A stretch of DNA of 12,602 bases from a bacterium. Lineage in GTDB: Bacteria > Hydrothermota > UBA3073 > JACQXS01 > JAUWAR01. The DNA is taken from the NCBI GenBank assembly GCA_030601965.1, contig JAUWAR010000028.1, forward strand, positions 1 to 12,602, in the 5' to 3' direction. Position 1 is the first letter of the stretch, and every line of letters starts with the position of its first letter. The notes below the pieces were generated by a model. The model had not been told where the DNA came from. It made no database searches and worked only from the letters and a program-made list of their open reading frames with translations. This document shows positions 7,100 to 12,602 of this stretch, one piece after another. The position numbers and the translations under genes were made by a program.

Positions 7100-9397
7100 T
7101 CAATGTGCTTCGTGCCAGTTCTTTCCTATGCCAATATCCACAACTACTGGCACATCAAGTTTTAATGCATTTTCCATCTCGGTTTTTACTATTTCTTTGA
7201 CTTTGTCAACTTCTTTTTCAGCAACCTCAAAGATAAGTTCATCGTGTACTTGAACAAGCATCTTTGACTGTAAGTTCTCCTGCGAAAATCTTTTGTCTAT
7301 ATTTATCATTGCAACCTTTATCATATCAGCCGCAGAACCTTGAATTGGGGCATTTATCGCTACTCGCTCCTCAAACTCCCTTACCCTGATATCTTCTGAA
7401 TTTATACTCTCAATGTCCCTTCTCCTTCCAAGAATAGTAGTGGTATATCCTCTCTCTCTCGCAGTTTTCAGACTCTCCTCTATCCAGGATTTCACACCAG
7501 GATAGATAAGAAAATAAGAATTTATAAAAATATCAGCCTCTCCAGTAGAACAACCGAGTTCTTTTGCAAGTCCATAAGGACCCATCCCATAAACAATACC
7601 AAAATTTATAACCTTTGCCTTTTTCCGCATCTCGGGTGTAACTTCCTTTTCAGAGACATTAAAAACTGCTATCGCAGTCTTTTTGTGAATGTCTATACCC
7701 TTTTCAAATGCCTGTTTAAGTGTTTTATCCCCTGAAATAGAGGCAAGAATCCTGAGTTCTATCTGGGAATAGTCCGCACAAAGCATCAAATAACCAGGGG
7801 GAGCGATAAATCCCTTTCTTATATCCGCTTTTGGAATATTCTGGAGATTTGGATTTGTAGATGAAAGCCTGCCAGTTGCTGTAACGGTTTGATTGAAAGT
7901 CGTATGGACTCTATTATTCTGGTCTGCAAGACGAGGTATTGCATCAATATAGGTTGATTTAAGTTTAAAAAGTTCTCTGTAACTGAGCAATTTTAGAGGT
8001 AAAGGATACCTCTTGGAAAGAGTTAGGAGCACATCAAAAGATGTGGAATAACCTGTTTTTGTCTTCTTTGACTTTGGAAGTTTTAGTTTATCAAATAGTA
8101 TATAACCAACCTGTTTAGGTGAATTGACGTTAAATTCTTCTCCTGCAAGTTTGTATATCTCATTTTTTATCTCATCAAGTTCTTTCTCTAATCTTTTTGA
8201 TTCTACTTCAAAGTAATCTCTGTTTATAAGTATACCTTCTTTTTCCATTTTTGATAAGACCCTTGATAAAGGCATCTCAATTTCCATAAACAGATTATAC
8301 AATGATTTTTGTTCAAGTTCTTTTTCTAATATAGGTTCAAGTTCGGAAATTGCGCTGGCTTGTTCTCCTTCCTTGACTATCCTTCCAAGATATTCAAGTG
8401 TAAGATAATCCAGAGAATGGTCCTTAATACCCGGTTTTAGAAGATACGAGGCAATCCTGAGTTTTTGTTCTTCGGTTTTCAAAACTTGCCTGGCGGCAGT
8501 CAGGGAAACATCTATTGTTTTATGTTTTTGAGTAAACAGTGTCTGTGTGGCTGGTGCAGTTGTTTCAAACTTCTTCATAATTGAAAGAAGTTCAAGTTCT
8601 CTGAGTATTTTAAAGAGTTTTTCTCTGTTTATGTCTCCTATCTTAAAGTCCTCTTCTTCAACATCCACTTTTTTGTCTATGGTTACAAGTTCCTTTGAGA
8701 AAAGTGCCTGTTCACCATAAGTCTTAAGTATTTCTCTTAAACTTTGGCTCTTTATATTATCAATTTTATCCAGAATCTGTTCTACACTGCCGTAAGAGTT
8801 AATAAGAGTTATAGCAGTTTTTGGACCAATACCTGGCACACCCGGGATATTATCTATCGTATCACCACAGAGCCCAAGAAAATCAGCAACATACTTTGAA
8901 GGTATTCCCAACTTCTCTTTCGCATTCATAAACTTGAAGTCTTTTGAGTGAAGAAGTTTTACATTCTTATCTATCAGTTGAAGAAAGTCCTTATCCTGTG
9001 AGAATATTATTGTTTCATACCCTTTTTCCTTCACTTTTTCTGCAATTGAACCTATAATATCATCTGCCTCAATACCTTCCATTTCTATCATTTTGATACC
9101 CAAACTTTGTATTATCTCTTTTATGATTGGAATCTGTTTACTTAATTCATCAGGCATCTTCCTTCTTGTAGATTTATATTCTTTGAACTTTTCCATTCTT
9201 GCCCTTGAACCTCCGAGGTCAAAGACAACAGCTGCATACTCACATTTGTCTTTCTTGAGAAGCTTGAGCAAGGAGTTTATAAAACCAAATACTGCTGATG
9301 TATTTTGTCCTTTAGAATTTCTGAGAGGATTTTTGATAAAGGCAAAAAATGACCTATATGCAAGGGATGAACCATCTATAAGATATAATCGTTTCAT
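7100..9397 (-). CDS. polA: DNA polymerase I lacking an intact proofreading domain
   Basis: Family A polymerase for Okazaki-fragment processing and repair synthesis. The 5'-nuclease domain occupies residues 1-290: YLIDGSSLAYRS at the start, EGIEADDIIG at 108-116, SQDKDFLQL, and GDTIDNIPGVPGIGPKTA at 178-195. The polymerase domain occupies about 370-765: motif A DYSQIELRI at 542-550, O-helix with Arg591, Lys595, Phe599 and Tyr603, and motif C QVHDE at 716-720. Phe599 corresponds to E. coli Phe762, so discrimination against dideoxynucleotides is expected. At 765 residues it is shorter than E. coli (928) and Taq (832). The shortfall is in the 3'-5' exonuclease region: residues about 282-365 keep only the later part (LRIASYLLKPG...HSLDYLTLEYL), and no DxE motif is present. 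Proofreading should be absent. The upstream neighbour is lptF; the 77-bp gap carries repeats. Confidence 0.97.
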   Translation of the reverse strand: MKRLYLIDGSSLAYRSFFAFIKNPLRNSKGQNTSAVFGFINSLLKLLKKDKCEYAAVVFDLGGSRARMEKFKEYKSTRRKMPDELSKQIPIIKEIIQSLGIKMIEMEGIEADDIIGSIAEKVKEKGYETIIFSQDKDFLQLIDKNVKLLHSKDFKFMNAKEKLGIPSKYVADFLGLCGDTIDNIPGVPGIGPKTAITLINSYGSVEQILDKIDNIKSQSLREILKTYGEQALFSKELVTIDKKVDVEEEDFKIGDINREKLFKILRELELLSIMKKFETTAPATQTLFTQKHKTIDVSLTAARQVLKTEEQKLRIASYLLKPGIKDHSLDYLTLEYLGRIVKEGEQASAISELEPILEKELEQKSLYNLFMEIEMPLSRVLSKMEKEGILINRDYFEVESKRLEKELDEIKNEIYKLAGEEFNVNSPKQVGYILFDKLKLPKSKKTKTGYSTSFDVLLTLSKRYPLPLKLLSYRELFKLKSTYIDAIPRLADQNNRVHTTFNQTVTATGRLSSTNPNLQNIPKADIRKGFIAPPGYLMLCADYSQIELRILASISGDKTLKQAFEKGIDIHKKTAIAVFNVSEKEVTPEMRKKAKVINFGIVYGMGPYGLAKELGCSTGEADIFINSYFLIYPGVKSWIEESLKTARERGYTTTILGRRRDIESINSEDIRVREFEERVAINAPIQGSAADMIKVAMINIDKRFSQENLQSKMLVQVHDELIFEVAEKEVDKVKEIVKTEMENALKLDVPVVVDIGIGKNWHEAH

Positions 9398-9404
9398 AAC
9401 AGTT

Positions 9405-9466
9405 TCGTTATTAGTGGTCGGTTATCGTGTTGGTAACAAATCACGAGCACGAGCCACCAGCACGAG
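9405..9466. repeat. Short degenerate repeats between lptF and polA
   Basis: The 77-bp gap between the lptF stop and the polA start is nearly filled by repeats. TCGTTATTAGTGGT (9405-9418) resembles TCGGTTATCGTGTTGGT (9418-9434), and CACGAG occurs three times, at 9442-9447, 9448-9453 and 9461-9466. GTTATC...GGTAAC at 9421-9437 is a weak imperfect hairpin without a T-tract. The CACGAG part is visibly richer in G+C than its surroundings. No clear promoter or Shine-Dalgarno for polA was recognised here. Confidence 0.55.
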
Positions 9467-9474
9467 TTCCGAGA

Positions 9475-10575
9475 TTATCTTTCCCTCCAACAGAGGTATA
9501 CACTCATAATTCCAAGCACAATATTTGGAAACCACATTGCAAGCCAGGGGACTATTATTCCCCTATCTCCCAGTTCTTCACCACCCAGGAGACAGGCATA
9601 ATAAAATATAAAGAAAAATAGGCTTATTGCAAATCCAACAGCCCCACTACTTTTTCTAAATCTCCTGGCAACAGAAAAGCCCATAAAAACAAATACAATA
9701 CAGGCAAATGGAATGGAAAACTTCTTGTGATACTCTACAAGGAGCCTGTTTATTCTGGCTTTACTATGTTTGCTCTCTTTTTTCAAACGGAGGTCATTTA
9801 TCTTGTTTCTTAAAAGGGCACAGGAGAGTTCTCTGTCTCCTCTATAAGTTCTATTACGTCTCACAGATGCAGTATCTATAGGAAATAATATAGTATGTTT
9901 CTCAAACTTTAATTTTTTATATTTAGTGGGTTGTTCTCTATCCAGCTCATGGAGTTCACCATCAAAAAGCTCCATTATTATAGAGTTTTCTCTTTGGAAA
10001 AACCTGCCTTGTCTTGCGAATATTTCTCTTGGAGGGTCTGTCTTTTCAAATATTTTTATTCCTTTCACCATTGAGTTTTTGTAATCCACTCTACCAACCT
10101 GTATATCATATTCATCAAAATCCTTAATAGTTACCAGTGCTTTTAACCTGAAAATAGGTTTCCTCTGAGCAATATCTATTACCAGATTCTTAAGTTTATG
10201 ATTGGACTCAGGAAGCACGCTATTATTAAACCATATCATAAAGACTGTAACAAAGATTGATAATATGAATGGAAATATTGTAAGCGAAAAACTATTGACC
10301 CCACAACTACTCATTGCCACCAGTTCGTTATCTTGAGAAAGCCTTCCAAATGCCATAAGACTTGCCACAAGCACCGCCATAGGAACTGTAAGTGCTATTA
10401 TGAATGGCAGAGAAAGAAAGAGAAGATTAAGCACTGTTGTGACCTTGATGCCCTTACCCACAATATCCCATACTAGAATAAATATTCTATTCATCACCAG
10501 TATAAAGGTAAGGGTGGTAAATCCAAGCAAAAACGGACTAATATGTTCTCTTACTATATATTTATGAAGTATCAT
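9475..10575 (-). CDS. lptF: LptF/LptG-family lipopolysaccharide export permease
   Basis: Inner-membrane permease of the YjgP/YjgQ family, which together with the LptB ATPase extracts lipopolysaccharide and feeds it to the LptA bridge. The 366 residues fit the family. Membrane segments are visible at about 15-37, 50-75, 97-117, 285-304, 311-331 and 340-361, with a periplasmic beta-jellyroll region between (about 120-280). Family landmarks are FGRLSQDNELVAMSSCGVNS at 76-95, FNNSVLPESN at 116-125 and EYHKKFSIPFAC at 281-292. Sequence alone does not decide firmly between LptF and LptG. Only one permease gene is present here, so its partner must be elsewhere or the complex is homomeric. A sigma70-type promoter places the transcript start on the ATG itself. 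It heads the minus-strand group with polA downstream. Confidence 0.88.
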   Translation of the reverse strand: MILHKYIVREHISPFLLGFTTLTFILVMNRIFILVWDIVGKGIKVTTVLNLLFLSLPFIIALTVPMAVLVASLMAFGRLSQDNELVAMSSCGVNSFSLTIFPFILSIFVTVFMIWFNNSVLPESNHKLKNLVIDIAQRKPIFRLKALVTIKDFDEYDIQVGRVDYKNSMVKGIKIFEKTDPPREIFARQGRFFQRENSIIMELFDGELHELDREQPTKYKKLKFEKHTILFPIDTASVRRNRTYRGDRELSCALLRNKINDLRLKKESKHSKARINRLLVEYHKKFSIPFACIVFVFMGFSVARRFRKSSGAVGFAISLFFFIFYYACLLGGEELGDRGIIVPWLAMWFPNIVLGIMSVYLCWRER

Positions 10576-10581
10576 ATATTA

Positions 10582-10610
10582 ATTATAAACCGCATTTTAC
10601 AAAAATACAA
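10582..10610 (-). promoter_or_regulatory. Sigma70-type promoter of lptF
   Basis: On the minus strand, -35 TTGTAT (plus-strand 10605-10610) and a perfect -10 TATAAT (10582-10587) are separated by exactly 17 bases. Transcription would start about seven bases past the -10 box, at about 10575, which is the A of the lptF ATG. No Shine-Dalgarno precedes that ATG. Confidence 0.65.
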
Positions 10611-10634
10611 GTTTTTTTAAAAAAAGAATGTAGC

Positions 10635-10652
10635 GGAAGTCTTTAGACCTCC
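10635..10652. repeat. REP-like imperfect hairpin between lptF and pyrF
   Basis: GGAAGTC-TTTA-GACCTCC forms a 7-bp stem with one mismatch on the plus strand, or one G-U pair on the minus strand. Nearby, T7A7 at 10612-10625 is a perfect 14-bp A/T palindrome. The hairpin lies upstream of both divergent promoters, so it is not a terminator for either gene. It looks like a dispersed palindromic repeat or a protein-binding site. Confidence 0.5.
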
Positions 10653-10662
10653 ATAAAAAATC

Positions 10663-10691
10663 TTGACAAAGATTATTATTCATAGTATCTT
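10663..10691 (+). promoter_or_regulatory. Sigma70-type promoter of pyrF
   Basis: A consensus -35 TTGACA (10663-10668), a 17-base spacer and -10 TATCTT (10686-10691, four of six matches). The expected transcription start is about 10698, directly before the GTG start codon of pyrF at 10699. The position of the -35 box excludes the upstream TTG at 10663 as the pyrF start codon. Confidence 0.75.
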
Positions 10692-10698
10692 ATGTTTA

Positions 10699-11493
10699 GT
10701 GTCCAAGTTTGTCCAGAAGATTAAGAAAATAAGGCTAAAAAACAAGAGCCTCCTCTGTATTGGTCTTGATACTGATATTACAAAAATTCCAAAATTTCTT
10801 TTAAAAGAAACCAATCCAATATTTGCATTTAATAAAATAATAATAGATAATACCTTTGACCTTGTCTGTGCCTATAAACCTAATTATGCATTCTATGAGG
10901 CGCAGGGGCAAATGGGGCTTGAGGCATTGGAAAAGACAAAAAGATATATTCCAGAAGATATTCCCGTAATTATAGATGTAAAAAGAGGGGATATTGGGAA
11001 TACGGCAAAAATGACAGCTAAATTCTTTCTTGAAGATATGACATTTGATGGAATTACAGTTAATCCATATATGGGATTTGATGCAGTAGAACCATTTTTA
11101 TCTTACAAAGATAAGTGCAGTTTTATCCTGTGCCTCACTTCAAATAGAGGTGCAGAAGATTTTCAACTAAAGGATAATTTCTATCTGAAAGTAGCAAGAA
11201 AAATAGTAGAGTGGAATAAGAATGGGAATTGCGGTCTTGTGGTGGGTGCTACGAATCCAGATGGTTTAAAAAGAATAAGAGAAATTGCATCCTCTATTCC
11301 AATACTTATTCCAGGCATAGGGGCACAAGGTGGAGATATAAAACAAGCAGTAACTTATGGTGGCGAGAATATAATCATCAACTCCTCAAGGTCAATAATT
11401 TATGCATCTTCTTCAGAGGATTTTGGAAAAAAGTCAAGAGAAGAGGCTATTAAATTGAGGGATGAAATAAATAAATACAGAGAAGGGAGGTGA
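10699..11493 (+). CDS. pyrF: Orotidine 5'-phosphate decarboxylase
   Basis: Decarboxylates OMP to UMP, the last step of de novo pyrimidine synthesis. TIM-barrel enzyme of about 264 residues, resembling the longer type-2 PyrF group. Seen from the GTG start: LLCIGLDTD at 18-26 (substrate-binding Asp), AYKPNYAFYEAQG, the catalytic D-x-K-x-x-D tetrad region in DVKRGD at 93-98, VNPYMGFDAVEPF, the LTSNRGAEDF loop, and the phosphate-binding PGIGAQGGD followed by INSSRSIIYA. The GTG at 10699 is chosen because it gives the usual lead-in of about 20 residues (MSKFVQKIKK) before the first barrel strand. The longer frame from TTG 10663 runs through the promoter. No Shine-Dalgarno precedes GTG, consistent with a leaderless message. 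The stop codon lies inside the Shine-Dalgarno of the next gene, so the two are probably co-transcribed and coupled. Confidence 0.93.
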   Translation: MSKFVQKIKKIRLKNKSLLCIGLDTDITKIPKFLLKETNPIFAFNKIIIDNTFDLVCAYKPNYAFYEAQGQMGLEALEKTKRYIPEDIPVIIDVKRGDIGNTAKMTAKFFLEDMTFDGITVNPYMGFDAVEPFLSYKDKCSFILCLTSNRGAEDFQLKDNFYLKVARKIVEWNKNGNCGLVVGATNPDGLKRIREIASSIPILIPGIGAQGGDIKQAVTYGGENIIINSSRSIIYASSSEDFGKKSREEAIKLRDEINKYREGR

Positions 11494-11494
11494 T
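11485..11494 (+). promoter_or_regulatory. Strong ribosome binding site of the barrel gene
   Basis: GGAGGTGAT (11486-11494) matches nine consecutive bases of the consensus anti-Shine-Dalgarno complement. It selects the ATG at 11499 over the in-frame GTG at 11490, and it overlaps the pyrF stop codon at 11491-11493. Confidence 0.8.
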
Positions 11495-11498
11495 TCAG

Positions 11499-12044
11499 AT
11501 GAAAAAGTTTCCTGTTGCGGTTGTTGCCATACTGAGTTTGAGCGCTTTTTCCAGCGTTCAAGCTGTTGACATCACCCTGCGATTGGGTCAGGGAGGATTT
11601 TATGACAATCGTTCACCGATTGGAAAATTAGGTGGTGGACAACTTGGTCTGGATATCAAGCTGGCTAAGCACCCTATTGCCATTTCTATTTTAGACGAGT
11701 ACTACACAAATGACCCTGTTCCGGACTCTTCTTATGAAATAGGTAGTTTGGTTGTAGCTAATGTGCTCTACATGAGACCGTTGCCTATAAAATGGAAGTC
11801 AAATGTTTGGCTTGGAGGTGGTATTGGTGGGCTTGAGGTCCCCAAAATCGGGGAACCTGATGCTATGGAGAGAGGTATCCTGTTTGACCTCGTTGGTGGA
11901 ATCAGTATTAAGGCGTTCTGGAAGATAGGGTTCTACATAGAAGGCAAGTATATTTACAGCAAAAAGACAACTGATAATGTCAAGGTAATAGATTACAGTG
12001 ATTTTCCTGTTTTAGTGGGTATTTGCCTTAATTTCGGGTGGTAA
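11499..12044 (+). CDS. Small exported beta-barrel-like protein
   Basis: Predicted outer-membrane protein of 181 residues, not assigned to a named family. A clear Sec signal peptide is visible: MKK, hydrophobic core FPVAVVAILSLSAF, and signal-peptidase I site VQA|VD after residue 22. The mature part alternates polar and hydrophobic residues with many glycines (LGQGGF, GKLGGGQLGLDI, WLGGGIGGLEV, LVGGISIKAF), and ends in LVGICLNFGW with a terminal aromatic residue, as Bam-assembled barrels do. The length would suit an 8-stranded barrel. Base composition differs from pyrF: I count 48 G+C in 11501-11600 against 27 in 10801-10900. Function unknown; it could be structural or a small OmpA/W-like protein. 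It follows pyrF immediately and precedes a small HTH gene by five bases. Confidence 0.8.
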   Translation: MKKFPVAVVAILSLSAFSSVQAVDITLRLGQGGFYDNRSPIGKLGGGQLGLDIKLAKHPIAISILDEYYTNDPVPDSSYEIGSLVVANVLYMRPLPIKWKSNVWLGGGIGGLEVPKIGEPDAMERGILFDLVGGISIKAFWKIGFYIEGKYIYSKKTTDNVKVIDYSDFPVLVGICLNFGW

Positions 12045-12049
12045 CTTCT

Positions 12050-12211
12050 ATGAAAGATAAGGCTATATATACCACAAAAGAGGCTGCAAATTATCTTGGA
12101 GTAAGTCCATCTACTATCTATCGTATGGAAAAACGTGGTCTGCTTTCTCCGACAAAAACTTCAGGTGGACAAAGGCGCTTTAGTCAAAAAAACCTTGAAT
12201 ATGGAGGGTGA
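12050..12211 (+). CDS. Small MerR/excisionase-type HTH DNA-binding protein
   Basis: A 53-residue protein that is nearly all DNA-binding domain. Helix-turn-helix TTKEAANYLGVSPSTIYRME at 8-27 is followed by KRGLLSPTKTSGGQRRFS at 28-45, whose GGQRRFS wing is typical of HTH_17/MerR-like domains seen in BldC-type regulators, phage and conjugative-element excisionases, and the N-terminal part of IS607-type resolvases. No effector-binding or dimerisation domain follows. It starts five bases after the barrel gene stop, and its own stop overlaps the Shine-Dalgarno GGAGGGTGA of the next gene. Such a protein could bend DNA during element excision or regulate the small downstream genes; the choice between these is inference. 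An A7 run lies in its last codons, but neither shifted frame continues into a plausible extension. Confidence 0.8.
   Translation: MKDKAIYTTKEAANYLGVSPSTIYRMEKRGLLSPTKTSGGQRRFSQKNLEYGG
12203..12211 (+). promoter_or_regulatory. Ribosome binding site deciding the start of the CxxC protein
   Basis: GGAGGGTGA lies five bases before ATG 12217 and makes that ATG preferable to the in-frame GTG at 12208, which lies inside the site. The TGA of the upstream HTH gene is its last three bases. Confidence 0.65.
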
Positions 12212-12216
12212 GATTT

Positions 12217-12480
12217 ATGAGCAGTAACTTGGTAATAGTTTGTAGGCATGTGCTGAATGGGCAACCTATTTATCACCAAACTGAGGGACATGTACTTTGC
12301 GAGAAATGCTTCAAACATTATCATAGTTATGGATACGATGAAAATGGACATTGGAAAGTTCCAAAAAATGAGGACCTTACGAACTTAAGAAGCGTCTGCA
12401 GGTCATGTGTAAATCAAATTACGAAGGAGAAGCAGGGTGATATATGGGAGAGGCAAAAAACTACAGAGAGTTTTTTTTGA
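12217..12480 (+). CDS. Small CxxC...CxxC putative zinc-binding protein
   Basis: Unrecognised 87-residue protein. Its Cys/His content is striking: Cys9, His11, His20, His25, Cys28, Cys31, His34, His36, His45, Cys61 and Cys64. The two CxxC pairs (CEKC at 28-31, CRSC at 61-64) are 30 residues apart, which suits a zinc ribbon or treble-clef fold. A possible third site is CRH at 9-11. There is no signal peptide, so it is likely cytosolic; a nucleic-acid or protein-binding role is a guess. Translation appears coupled to the HTH gene through the overlapping Shine-Dalgarno. The frame ends ACA GAG AGT TTT TTT TGA, a run of eight T followed directly by the stop; a -1 shift there would add 17 residues from the adjacent frame. 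Confidence 0.7.
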   Translation: MSSNLVIVCRHVLNGQPIYHQTEGHVLCEKCFKHYHSYGYDENGHWKVPKNEDLTNLRSVCRSCVNQITKEKQGDIWERQKTTESFF

Positions 12481-12530
12481 TAAAGCAGCAAATTCTCTAC
12501 CGAGACCAAATGGAAAGTAATTTAGGTTAG
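12444..12530 (+). CDS. Possible 28-residue small protein or frameshift extension
   Basis: ATG at 12444 opens a 28-codon frame reading MGEAKNYREFF, then LIKQQILYRDQMESNLG and TAG. It overlaps the last 37 bases of the CxxC gene in the -1 frame. GCAGGGTGAT at 12432-12441 is a moderate ribosome site just before it, rather close to the ATG. The peptide is charged with alternating hydrophobic residues and could be helical. Two readings are possible: an independent small gene in a chain of small genes, or the C-terminal extension of the CxxC protein reached by -1 slippage on T8 (or by correcting a one-base assembly error). Its stop abuts the strong Shine-Dalgarno of the next gene, which fits the spacing of a real cassette member. 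Confidence 0.35.
   Translation: MGEAKNYREFFLIKQQILYRDQMESNLG
12471..12478 (+). other. T8 run with shifty-stop context
   Basis: The zero frame reads AGT TTT TTT TGA, so the heptamer T TTT TTT is in the canonical X XXY YYZ slippery phase and is followed immediately by the stop codon. A -1 shift joins the CxxC frame to the frame ending at 12530, giving a 104-residue product. No pseudoknot was identified downstream by eye. Confidence 0.45.
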
Positions 12531-12546
12531 GAGGAGGAATGACAAA

Positions 12547-12602
12547 ATGCTTGATAGAGAAGTAGTAAAGGAATTTTTGCAAGATAAATTGGAAGAAATT
12601 AA
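12547..12602 (+). CDS. Start of an unidentified gene, cut by window end
   Basis: Only the first 18 codons are visible (MLDREVVKEFLQDKLEEI), too few to identify a family. The start is supported by an excellent Shine-Dalgarno, AGGAGGAGGA at 12529-12538, eight bases before the ATG. The alternative ATG at 12539 stops after eight codons (MTKCLIEK). It continues the chain of small, closely spaced plus-strand genes that begins with the HTH protein at 12050. Confidence 0.7.
   Translation, partial: MLDREVVKEFLQDKLEEI

Noticed and set aside
9093..9509. Open plus-strand frame of 138 codons antisense to polA and crossing the repeat-filled gap
   Set aside because: It lies opposite conserved polA coding sequence, encodes no recognisable motif, and has no promoter or ribosome site that I can see.
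10663..10698. Longer pyrF beginning at TTG 10663
   Set aside because: The TTG is the first three bases of a consensus -35 box, the added residues (MTKIIIHSILCL) do not resemble a PyrF N terminus, and GTG 10699 gives the normal lead-in.
12186..12192. A7 run near the end of the HTH gene as a frameshift site into the next gene
   Set aside because: Both shifted frames stop within about a dozen codons and give no domain-like extension.

Overview
The window is an AT-rich stretch (about one third G+C by eye) from a diderm bacterium. The evidence for two membranes is an LptF/LptG-type lipopolysaccharide-export permease and a small signal-peptide-bearing beta-barrel-like protein. The gene set (asnS, nnr, cysS, coaE, polA, lptF, pyrF) is ordinary chromosomal housekeeping. 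The species cannot be named from this sequence; gene order and composition would suit an uncultivated or deep-branching Gram-negative lineage, which is inference only.

Layout. Positions 1-5766, plus strand: a tightly spaced run of asnS (5' end cut by the window), bifunctional NAD(P)H-hydrate repair enzyme nnr, cysS, a two-gene MNT nucleotidyltransferase/HEPN module with overlapping stop and start, and an orphan class I SAM methyltransferase. Positions 5809-10575, minus strand, read right to left: lptF-like permease, polA, a UPF0316 membrane protein and coaE. These converge on the first group with only about 40 bp between them and no convincing terminator. Positions 10576-10698: a divergent promoter region. 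Positions 10699-12602, plus strand: pyrF, an outer-membrane-type beta-barrel protein, then a chain of very small genes: a 53-residue MerR/excisionase-type HTH protein, an 87-residue CxxC...CxxC protein, a 28-residue reading frame that may be its frameshift extension, and the first 18 codons of another gene with a very strong Shine-Dalgarno.

Function. The left part is translation (two aminoacyl-tRNA synthetases) with metabolite repair, interrupted by what is probably a toxin-antitoxin-type insert. The minus-strand group combines envelope biogenesis, replication/repair and the last step of CoA synthesis. pyrF completes UMP synthesis. The right end changes character: base composition rises in the barrel gene and the small genes downstream look like an accessory or mobile-element cassette continuing beyond the window.

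Most interesting points: two divergent promoters (for lptF and pyrF) whose predicted transcription starts fall on or beside the start codons, implying leaderless mRNAs; a DNA polymerase I that has lost the catalytic half of its proofreading domain; repeats inside coaE, one with an 8-bp unit that would shift frame if it expanded; a T TTT TTT TGA shifty-stop context joining two small frames at the right end; and the small-gene cassette itself. No RNA gene, CRISPR array or complete insertion sequence was seen, and no stretch above 300 bases lacks a gene.
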